Shown: in pieces, positions 1 through 6,053 of the stretch
Position numbering within the stretch: the first letter of the stretch is position 1
Layout of the letters: every line of letters starts with the position of its first letter
Assembly (NCBI GenBank): GCA_903932755.1
Contig: CAIZHL010000213.1
Coordinates: forward strand, 1-7,036
DNA length: 7,036 bases
Origin: an uncultured beta proteobacterium
GTDB taxonomy: Bacteria; Pseudomonadota; Gammaproteobacteria; Burkholderiales; Rhodocyclaceae
Direction: 5' to 3'
The notes under the pieces: model-generated
The model's database searches: none
Seen by the model: only the letters and a program-made list of their open reading frames with translations
Told to the model about the DNA's origin: nothing
Program-made: the position numbers and the translations under genes

Positions 1-816
1 CGCCCGGCCGGGCGCGGCATGGTGCTGCAGGCCTCCGCCGAAAAGAAAGACGACCTGGCGCACGCCATTCCGGTGTCCCAGCCCGAGCGGCTCAAGGATC
101 CGGCGACGCACGAGCCGATCCGCGCCGCCTGCGTCGAGGGCGGCGCCGAACTGATGGTGGTGGCCGCCTACGGCCTGATCCTGCCGCAGGCCGTGCTCGA
201 CCTGCCGCCGCGCGGCTGCATCAACATCCATGCTTCGCTGCTGCCGCGCTGGCGCGGCGCGGCGCCGATCCATCGCGCGATCGAGGCGGGCGACGCGCAG
301 ACCGGCATCACCATCATGCAGGTGGAAGCCGGACTCGACAGCGGCCCCATGCTGCTGGCCGAGGCCATGGCCATCGATCCGCAGGACAGTACCGGCAGCT
401 TGCACGACCGCCTTGCCGCACTGGGCGGCAAACTCGTGGTCGACGCCCTGGCGCGTTTCGATGAGCTGCTTCCCGTGGTGCAGCCCGAGGCCGGCGTCAC
501 CTACGCCAGCAAGATCGACAAGGCCGAGGCCCGGCTCGACTGGACCCAGCCGGCCGCCGTGTTGGCGCGCAAGCTGCGCGCCTTCAACCCCTTTCCCGGC
601 GCGGTCGTCACGCTCGCCGGCACGGAGGTCAAGGCCTGGCGCGGCGATGCGGTCGCTGCCGGCGGCCGGCCTGGCCAGCTGCTGGCGGCCGACACCGCGG
701 GCATCGTCGTCGCCTGCGGCGAAGGCGCGCTGCGCCTCACCGAGCTGCAAAAGCCCGGCGGCCGCCGTGTCACCGCCGCCGACTTTTTGCATGGCACGCC
801 CTTGCAGCCGGACTGA
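1..816 (+). CDS. fmt: Methionyl-tRNA formyltransferase (5'-truncated by window edge)
   Basis: Cytoplasmic enzyme that moves a formyl group from 10-formyltetrahydrofolate to Met-tRNA(fMet), making the bacterial initiator tRNA. The reading frame is open from base 1, and its first residues (RPAGRG) match the family motif that sits about 40 residues into the complete enzyme, so the ATG at 19 is internal and the true start is upstream of the window. The catalytic core is clear: the INIH segment gives Asn (223-225) and His (229-231), followed by the [12 protein letters not shown] signature, and the GLDSG segment gives the catalytic Asp (337-339). The AFNPFPGA segment near 580-605 marks the entry to the C-terminal tRNA-binding domain, which runs to a normal end at the TGA at 814-816. 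About 271 of an expected ~310 residues are present. The gene def usually lies just upstream, but that cannot be seen here. No frameshift or missing key residue is apparent. Confidence 0.97.
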   Translation, partial: RPAGRGMVLQASAEKKDDLAHAIPVSQPERLKDPATHEPIRAACVEGGAELMVVAAYGLILPQAVLDLPPRGCINIHASLLPRWRGAAPIHRAIEAGDAQTGITIMQVEAGLDSGPMLLAEAMAIDPQDSTGSLHDRLAALGGKLVVDALARFDELLPVVQPEAGVTYASKIDKAEARLDWTQPAAVLARKLRAFNPFPGAVVTLAGTEVKAWRGDAVAAGGRPGQLLAADTAGIVVACGEGALRLTELQKPGGRRVTAADFLHGTPLQPD

Positions 817-861
817 GAGATCGCCGGCGGCCCTCGTTCCGCAGGCTGCTATTCTTCGCCG
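817..861. other. fmt-rsmB intergenic gap, no clear signal
   Basis: This 45-nt spacer holds no hairpin followed by T's and no convincing -10/-35 pair. The only purine-rich element before rsmB is GCAGG at 841-845, about 16 nt from the rsmB ATG, which is too far for a strong ribosome binding site. The spacer is in the same frame as both flanking genes and contains no stop codon after the fmt TGA. Co-transcription of fmt and rsmB is inferred from the short distance and lack of a terminator. Confidence 0.5.
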
Positions 862-2130
862 ATGATGCTCCCCCCCCTCGCAGAGTCCCTGCATGTGGCA
901 GCCGGCCTGATCGCCGAAGTCCTTGCCGGCCGCAATTTCGATGTCGCCCTGGCCCGCGCCGCACTTCCCGCGCCGCTGCGTGCGGCGACCATGGATCTCG
1001 CCTATCCGACCTTGCGCGCCTTCGGTCGCGGCGATTTTCTGCTCGGCCGGTTGCTGGAACGCCCGCTGAAAGATGCAAGTGCGCGCGGCCTGTTGCTGGC
1101 TGCGCTGATGCGCCTTGAAGCGCGGCCGCAGGAGGCGCATACCACGGTGGATCAGGCGGTGGCCGCGGCGGCGCGCCTGGCGCGGGGCCAGTTCAAGGGC
1201 ATGGTCAACGGCGTACTGCGCAATTTCCTGCGGCGGCGCGAAGAACTGCTGGCGCTGGCCGATGCCGACCCGGTGGCGCGCTGGCAGCATCCGGCATGGT
1301 GGATCGCACGCCTGCAGCAGGACCATCCGGCGCATTGGCAATCCATCCTCGCCGCCGGCAACAGCCATCCGCCGCTGTGCCTGCGCGTCAATCGGCGGCG
1401 TGTCACCAGCGCCGACTTCTTGAATCAGCTTGCCGCTGCAGGCATCGCGGCGCGCGCTCTCGACGAGACGGCGATCCTGATCGATAAGCCGCTGCCTGTG
1501 GAGCGCATCCCGGGCTTTGCCGACGGCCTGTGTTCGGTGCAGGACTGGGGCGCACAGGCCGCGGCGGGCCTGCTCGACGCGCAGGACGGCATGCGCGTGC
1601 TGGATGCCTGCGCCGCGCCCGGCGGCAAGGCGGCGCACCTGCTGGAAAGCGCGGCGATCGAATTGACCGCGCTTGATGCCGATACGCCGCGCGCGGCGCG
1701 CATCACCAACAACCTGAAGCGGCTCGGTCTGGCGGCCACGGTGAAGGTGGGCGATGCGCGCGACGTCGGTGCCTGGTGGGACGGCCGCTACTACGACCGC
1801 ATACTGGCCGACGTGCCCTGTTCCGCGTCCGGCGTGGTACGCCGCCACCCCGATGCGAAATGGCTGCGGCGCGCGTCGGACATTGCCGGTTTTGCAACAA
1901 CGCAAGCGGCCATTGTCGATGCCTTGTGGCGCACTCTCGCCCCCGGTGGCAAAATGGTTTATGCCACCTGCTCGGTCTTCGCGCAGGAGAATGGCGCCCA
2001 GGTGGAAGCCTTCGTCGGCCGCCATGCCGATGCCCGGCATCTGCCGGTGATCCTTGCCGACGCACAACCGCAACCTTTGCCCGACGCCGAACATGACGGC
2101 TTTTATTACGCGCTGCTGCAAAAGGCTTGA
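862..2130 (+). CDS. rsmB: 16S rRNA (cytosine-967 C5)-methyltransferase RsmB
   Basis: SAM-dependent enzyme that makes m5C967 in 16S rRNA (older names sun, fmu). At 422 residues it is close to the 429 of E. coli RsmB. Residues 1 to ~135 form the NusB-like RNA-binding domain (TTVDQAV and KGMVNGVLRNF segments), and the C-terminal half is the Rossmann methyltransferase. Visible motifs are the SAM-binding loop DACAAPGGK at 248-256, ADVPCSASG with the release cysteine C320, and YATCS with the nucleophile C370, so both cysteines of the two-cysteine m5C mechanism are present. The start is ATG 862, with a second ATG immediately after it; no GTG or TTG lies in frame between the fmt stop and this point. 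The ribosome binding site is weak. The gene follows fmt by 45 nt, a common arrangement, and its last 38 nt overlap the DUF4390 gene in another frame. Confidence 0.96.
   Translation: MMLPPLAESLHVAAGLIAEVLAGRNFDVALARAALPAPLRAATMDLAYPTLRAFGRGDFLLGRLLERPLKDASARGLLLAALMRLEARPQEAHTTVDQAVAAAARLARGQFKGMVNGVLRNFLRRREELLALADADPVARWQHPAWWIARLQQDHPAHWQSILAAGNSHPPLCLRVNRRRVTSADFLNQLAAAGIAARALDETAILIDKPLPVERIPGFADGLCSVQDWGAQAAAGLLDAQDGMRVLDACAAPGGKAAHLLESAAIELTALDADTPRAARITNNLKRLGLAATVKVGDARDVGAWWDGRYYDRILADVPCSASGVVRRHPDAKWLRRASDIAGFATTQAAIVDALWRTLAPGGKMVYATCSVFAQENGAQVEAFVGRHADARHLPVILADAQPQPLPDAEHDGFYYALLQKA
2093..2130 (+). other. Out-of-frame coding overlap of rsmB and the DUF4390 gene
   Basis: The last 38 nt of rsmB (ending FYYALLQKA) also encode the first 12 residues of the DUF4390 signal peptide in the +1 relative frame. 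The DUF4390 start has no Shine-Dalgarno, so ribosomes ending on rsmB may reinitiate or scan back. The overlap itself is seen directly; the coupling is inferred and depends on ATG 2093 being the true start. Confidence 0.6.
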
Positions 2131-2677
2131 AGCCGGGCTGCTGCTTGTGCTGCTGCTCGCGGCGACCTGCGCCCGGGCCGGCGACATAGAGCCGCAGCGT
2201 GCGGCGCTGACACCCGGTGAGGACGGCTACACGCTCTCCGCCGAATTCAAGGTGGATCTCGGCAACCGGCTGGAAGACGCCGTGGCGCGCGGCGTGCCGC
2301 TCTACTTCAATCTCGAATTCGTGCTTGAGCGCAGCCGCAAGTACTGGGTCAACGAGCACATCACGACACGCAGCCTGGGCTATCGCCTGGCCTACAGCAG
2401 CCTGACGCGGCAATATCGCCTGACCACCGGCAACCTGCACCAGAATTTCGGCAGCCTGGCGGAGGCGATGCGCGTGGTCGGCCGCATCGCGGCGCTGCCG
2501 GTGCTGGACAAGGATGCGCTCAAGAACGGCGAGTCCTACGAGGCGGCGGTGCGTCTCGCTCTCGACCGCAGCCAGCTGCCCAAACCCTTCCAGGTCGATG
2601 CCATCATGGATCGCGACCTTCAGGTCGAAACCAAAGTGCTGCGCTGGCAGTTCACGGCGCCGGTGGTGGTGCAATGA
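2093..2677 (+). CDS. DUF4390 family exported protein
   Basis: A 194-residue protein that I recognise as DUF4390, a family of unknown function found mainly in Betaproteobacteria just before the ntrY-type kinase. Residues 1-29 look like a Sec signal peptide: basic n-region (ITRCCKR), hydrophobic core (GLLLVLLLAA) and an ARA cleavage site before G30, so the mature protein is probably periplasmic. Cys26 does not sit in a good lipobox. The mature part shows family traits: an NRLEDAVARGVPLYF segment, an aromatic ERSRKYWVNEH segment, SLTRQYRLTTG, and QLPKPFQV near the end. The predicted fold is beta-rich with no visible catalytic motif. ATG 2093 was chosen because it gives a proper signal peptide; the TTG at 2054 would add 13 polar residues. 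There is no good Shine-Dalgarno, and the start lies inside rsmB, so translation is probably coupled. The stop overlaps the kinase start (ATGA). A periplasmic partner role for the kinase is possible but is inference only. Confidence 0.87.
   Translation: MTAFITRCCKRLEAGLLLVLLLAATCARAGDIEPQRAALTPGEDGYTLSAEFKVDLGNRLEDAVARGVPLYFNLEFVLERSRKYWVNEHITTRSLGYRLAYSSLTRQYRLTTGNLHQNFGSLAEAMRVVGRIAALPVLDKDALKNGESYEAAVRLALDRSQLPKPFQVDAIMDRDLQVETKVLRWQFTAPVVVQ
2674..2677 (+). promoter_or_regulatory. ATGA stop/start overlap (translational coupling)
   Basis: The kinase ATG (2674-2676) shares bases with the DUF4390 TGA (2675-2677). Only a weak GGTGG-type purine run precedes it (2662-2669). Such overlaps commonly let the same or a nearby ribosome restart, which would tie kinase synthesis to that of the exported protein. 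Confidence 0.7.
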
Positions 2678-4803
2678 GGGTTGCGCTGGCGGTTATCGCC
2701 GCGCTTGGCGCAATCCTGCTGTTCCTGCTGGCGTCGGCTTCGGCCAATACGGCGCTGTTCGCGGCGAACTACACCTGGCTGCTGGCGATCAACGGCTTTG
2801 CCGCCGCCGCGCTGCTGGTACTGGTAGCACTGCAGTTGCGGCGCCTGCGGCGCGACTTCAAGGGCGGCGTATTCGGTTCGCGCCTCAAATCGCGTTTGCT
2901 GCTGATGCTGTCGTTGATGGCGGTGCTGCCCGGCGCGCTGGTATACGGCGTGTCGATGCAATTCGCGGTAAAGAGCATCGACTCATGGTTCGATGTGCGC
3001 GTCGATACGGCGCTGGAAGGCGGCCTCAACCTTGGCCGCAGCGTGCTCGATAGCTTGCAGGCCGATTTGCTGGCAAAGACCCGCGATGCGGCCCTGGAAC
3101 TGGGCGACGGCGGCTTCGTCAGTCCGAGCCGCCTGAACCGGATGCGCGAGCAGGCCGGCGCCCAGACCGCGACGTTGTTTACGCTGTCCGGCCAGGTGCT
3201 GGGCAGCAGTTCCGGCGAGATGGGCAGCCTGCTGCCACCGGTGCCGGCGCCCAGCCAGTTGCGCGCCGCGCGCGGCGGGCGCGGATTGGCGCAGATCGGC
3301 GATGCACCGGGCGGCGGCGGCCTGATGGTGCGGGCACTGGCACCCGTCAGCGGCAGCGGTTTCAATGCCGAGCCACACATCCTTCAATTGACGCTGGCCG
3401 TACCGGTGTCGATCGCGAAGAGCGCGGAAAGCGTCGAGGCGGCGCATCGCGACTATCAGGAGCTGCAACTCGGGCGCGCAGGCCTCAAGCACATCTACAC
3501 CCTGACGCTGACCCTGGCCCTGCTGCTGGCGCTGTTCTCGGCGGTCGCCCTGGCTTTTTTCCTCGCCGAGCGCCTGGCGCGCCCGCTGCTGATCCTCGCC
3601 GAAGGCACGCAGGCGGTGGCGGCCGGCGATTTCACGCCGCGCGCCACGGTCGAGGCCTCCGATGAACTGGGAGTGCTGACCCATTCCTTCAACAGCATGA
3701 CGCAGCAGCTGGGCGAGGCGCGGGCGCAGGCCGAACACCATCGGCATGAGACGGAAGCGGCGCAGGCTTATCTTGAATCGGTGCTGGCCAACCTGTCGGC
3801 GGGCGTACTGGCCTTCGATTTGCGTTTCCGGCTGCGCGCGGCGAACCGCGGCGCGCAGGCGATTCTCGGCGATGATTTGGGCGGCTTCGAACAGGTTCGC
3901 CTGCAGGACTGGCCGCGTCACGAAACCCTGGCTGGGGCCATCCTGGGTGGTTTCGCCGCGCGCGGCGACGAATGGCAGGAACAACTCGAGATCGCGCGTC
4001 CGGACGGCATGCCGCAGGCGCTGCTGGTGCGCGGCACCGCTCTGCCGGCGGCGGGCGGCGGCGGAGGCGGCTACGTGGTGGTGTTCGACGACATCACCCG
4101 GCTGATCGCCGCGCAGCGCTCGGCCGCCTGGGGCGAAGTGGCGCAGCGCCTGGCGCACGAGATCAAGAACCCGCTGACGCCGATCCAGCTCTCCGCCGAG
4201 CGCCTGCAGCTGAAGCTGGCCGACCAGCTGACGGGCGCTTCGCGCGACTTGCTCGACCGCGCGACGCAGACCATCGTCAATCAGGTCGAGGCGATGAAAA
4301 ACATGGTCAATGATTTTCGCGATTACGCACGCACGCCGCTGCCGCAACTGGCCCCGGTCGACCTGCCGGCACTGCTCGGCGAGGTACTGGGGCTTTACGA
4401 GGAATCGCGCGCCATGATCGCCGTATCGCCAGCGCCGACTTTTGCGCCGCCGGTGCTGGCCGATGCCAACCAGTTGCGTCAGGTGCTGCATAATGTCCTG
4501 ACCAACGCGCAGGACGCCCTTGCCGGAGTCGAGGCAGCGCGGATCGCCATCAGCATTGTGCAGGATGCCGGGCGCGTGCGATTGACGGTCAGGGACAATG
4601 GGCCGGGTTTCCCGCCGCAGATTCTTGCGCGCGCTTTCGAGCCCTACGTCACGACCAAATCGAAGGGTACCGGACTGGGTCTGGCGATCGTGAAGAAAAT
4701 CGTCGATGACCATGGCGGCGAGATTCGACTCGCCAACGATCATGGCGGGGAAGTCAGCATCTGGTTGCCGCTGGCGAAGCAGGGCGGGGCAAAGGGGGTT
4801 TAG
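2674..4803 (+). CDS. ntrY: NtrY-type membrane sensor histidine kinase
   Basis: A 709-residue inner-membrane kinase expected to phosphorylate the NtrX-type regulator encoded 4 nt downstream. Three hydrophobic helices lie near residues 3-23, 34-55 and 74-94, then a large periplasmic region (~95-272) and a fourth helix (~274-297). A HAMP linker follows (~298-350, with P304 and DELG at 330-333), then a short coiled stretch and a PAS domain (~365-478). HisKA has the H-box LAHEIKNPL with phospho-acceptor H495; E496 and N499 form the ExxN pattern linked to phosphatase activity. HATPase motifs are intact: N-box N611, G1 DNGPGF at 641-646 and G2 GTGLGL at 665-670. This order fits the NtrY family (usually ~700-770 residues), known in other bacteria for nitrogen or redox/respiratory control; the signal sensed here is unknown. 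The start ATG overlaps the DUF4390 stop as ATGA. An oddity is a run of six glycines (461-466) in a PAS loop. The family call is firm; the stimulus is not known. Confidence 0.9.
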   Translation: MRVALAVIAALGAILLFLLASASANTALFAANYTWLLAINGFAAAALLVLVALQLRRLRRDFKGGVFGSRLKSRLLLMLSLMAVLPGALVYGVSMQFAVKSIDSWFDVRVDTALEGGLNLGRSVLDSLQADLLAKTRDAALELGDGGFVSPSRLNRMREQAGAQTATLFTLSGQVLGSSSGEMGSLLPPVPAPSQLRAARGGRGLAQIGDAPGGGGLMVRALAPVSGSGFNAEPHILQLTLAVPVSIAKSAESVEAAHRDYQELQLGRAGLKHIYTLTLTLALLLALFSAVALAFFLAERLARPLLILAEGTQAVAAGDFTPRATVEASDELGVLTHSFNSMTQQLGEARAQAEHHRHETEAAQAYLESVLANLSAGVLAFDLRFRLRAANRGAQAILGDDLGGFEQVRLQDWPRHETLAGAILGGFAARGDEWQEQLEIARPDGMPQALLVRGTALPAAGGGGGGYVVVFDDITRLIAAQRSAAWGEVAQRLAHEIKNPLTPIQLSAERLQLKLADQLTGASRDLLDRATQTIVNQVEAMKNMVNDFRDYARTPLPQLAPVDLPALLGEVLGLYEESRAMIAVSPAPTFAPPVLADANQLRQVLHNVLTNAQDALAGVEAARIAISIVQDAGRVRLTVRDNGPGFPPQILARAFEPYVTTKSKGTGLGLAIVKKIVDDHGGEIRLANDHGGEVSIWLPLAKQGGAKGV
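4791..4798 (+). promoter_or_regulatory. Ribosome binding site for the NtrX-type gene
   Basis: AAAGGGGG ends 9 nt before the ATG at 4808 and is the best Shine-Dalgarno-like element in the window. It lies in the last codons of the kinase gene. Together with the protein beginning MPKILVVDDE, the standard receiver-domain opening, it fixes the start at 4808 rather than the in-frame upstream ATG at 4706. A second purine run at 4802-4806 is too close to the ATG to serve. Confidence 0.6.
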
Positions 4804-4807
4804 GGAA

Positions 4808-6043
4808 ATGCCGAAAATACTGGTGGTGGATGATGAAATCGGGATACGCGAACTGCTTTCCGAAATCCTGCGCGACGAGGGCCACGATGTCCAGCTTGCA
4901 GAAAATGCCGCCGCGGCGCGGGCGGCGCGCGAGGCCGGGCGCCCCGACATGGTCCTGCTCGACATCTGGATGCCCGATACCGATGGCATAACGCTGCTGA
5001 AGGAATGGGGCGGCAACGGCCAGCTCAACATGCCGGTGGTGATGATGTCGGGCCACGCCACGATCGATACCGCGGTGGAGGCGACGCGGATCGGCGCGCT
5101 GGATTTCCTGGAAAAGCCGATCGGCATGCAAAAGCTCCTGGCGGCGGTGAAGAAGGCGCTCGAACGCAGCGCCCGCCACGGCGGCGGCGGCCTCTCGCTG
5201 GGCGCCTTCGCCCGCCCCGGTCCATTGCGCGACCTCAAGCGCAGGCTGGACCAGGTGCTGGCCAAGAGTCCGCTGTTGCTGCTGCGTTCGGCGCCGGGCG
5301 GCATCGTCGAACTGGTGGCGCGCTCGGCGCAGGTCGCCGGCAAACCCTGGATCGACCTCGCGCACGAAGCCAATCCGCTAAGCATCGAGATGCTGCAGCT
5401 CGCCACGGGCGGCGTGCTGTGGTGCGAGGAACTGGCACGCCTGTCCCGCCTGCAGCAGAAGAACCTGCTCTTCGCCGCCGAGCGTCTCGACCGCTACGGC
5501 TTGCGCCTGGTGGCGGCCACCACCCACAGCAGCGCGGAACTGCAGGCCCTTGGCTGGGACGAGGCCGGGCTGCTGCGCCTGTTCGAAACGGGGCTGGGCG
5601 TACCCGGCCTGGCCGAGTTGAAGGACGAAGTGCCGGACATAGCCGCCCACCTGTTGACCCAGTTGATGGAAACCGACGAGATCCCGCTGCGCCTGTTTTC
5701 CAGCGCTGCGCTCAATGCCCTGCGCCAGCATGCCTGGAGCGGCGGTTACGCCGAGCTCAAGAGCGCGGTGAAATCGCTGGCGCTGGCAAGCCTGGGCGAG
5801 GACATCGGCGAAGACGAGGCGCTGCAACTGCTGGCGCCGGCCGGCGAGCCGAACCTGGCGCCGGTCGGCCTGGCGCCGGAAGTCATCGAGCTGCCCTTGC
5901 GCGAGGCGCGCGAGGCCTTCGAGCGCATGTATTTTGAATACCACCTGGCCAGGGACGGCGGCAACATGACGCGCCTTGCGGAGAAGACCGGCCTGGAACG
6001 CACCCACCTGTACCGCAAGCTGAAAGATCTCGGACTCCGTTAG
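4808..6043 (+). CDS. ntrX: NtrX-type response regulator with degenerate AAA+ domain
   Basis: A 411-residue regulator, shorter than the ~450 or more usual for NtrC/NtrX proteins. The receiver (~1-120) is complete: acidic pair D8/D9, phospho-acceptor D52, S81 and K103. A Gly-rich linker (125-128) leads to an AAA+ remnant (~137-330). Where Walker A should read GESGTGKE there is a segment ending PGGIVE (160-168) with no Lys. Only ~33 residues separate it from the Walker B position, against ~60 in NtrC, so the stretch that carries GAFTGA is missing. Walker B reads GGVLWCEE (201-208), with Glu207 for Asp. Sensor I AATN is AATT (T239), the first arginine finger is D251 (R257 may keep the second), and sensor II Arg is A315. 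Residues 364-411 are an intact Fis-type helix-turn-helix. ATP hydrolysis and sigma-54 activation therefore look unlikely; phosphorylation-controlled DNA binding is the likelier mode. It sits 4 nt after the kinase gene, its presumed partner. Targets are unknown. Confidence 0.88.
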   Translation: MPKILVVDDEIGIRELLSEILRDEGHDVQLAENAAAARAAREAGRPDMVLLDIWMPDTDGITLLKEWGGNGQLNMPVVMMSGHATIDTAVEATRIGALDFLEKPIGMQKLLAAVKKALERSARHGGGGLSLGAFARPGPLRDLKRRLDQVLAKSPLLLLRSAPGGIVELVARSAQVAGKPWIDLAHEANPLSIEMLQLATGGVLWCEELARLSRLQQKNLLFAAERLDRYGLRLVAATTHSSAELQALGWDEAGLLRLFETGLGVPGLAELKDEVPDIAAHLLTQLMETDEIPLRLFSSAALNALRQHAWSGGYAELKSAVKSLALASLGEDIGEDEALQLLAPAGEPNLAPVGLAPEVIELPLREAREAFERMYFEYHLARDGGNMTRLAEKTGLERTHLYRKLKDLGLR

Positions 6044-6053
6044 GCCTGACACC

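Noticed and set aside
19..21. ATG at 19 as the fmt start
   Set aside because: The frame is open upstream and encodes RPAGRG, a conserved Fmt segment about 40 residues into the full enzyme, so the gene starts before the window.
2054..2056. TTG at 2054 as the DUF4390 start
   Set aside because: It would add 13 polar residues before the signal peptide and lengthen the overlap with rsmB; ATG 2093 gives a normal signal peptide.
2168..2170. Cys26 of the DUF4390 protein as a lipoprotein cysteine
   Set aside because: The residue before it is Thr (AATC), a poor fit to the lipobox, and a good signal peptidase I site (ARA) follows directly.
4706..4708. ATG at 4706 as the NtrX-type start
   Set aside because: It adds 34 unrelated residues ahead of MPKILVVDDE; the ATG at 4808 has a good Shine-Dalgarno at 4791-4798.
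5201..5212. LGAF segment (residues 131-134) as a remnant of GAFTGA
   Set aside because: It lies in the linker before the Walker A position, whereas GAFTGA belongs between Walker A and Walker B; a chance three-residue match.
2983..5406. Minus-strand open frame of 807 codons across the kinase and regulator genes
   Set aside because: Its translation is rich in Arg, Gln, Ala and His with no recognisable domain, and it lies antisense to two genes with unmistakable kinase and receiver motifs. Stop-free antisense frames are expected at this GC content.
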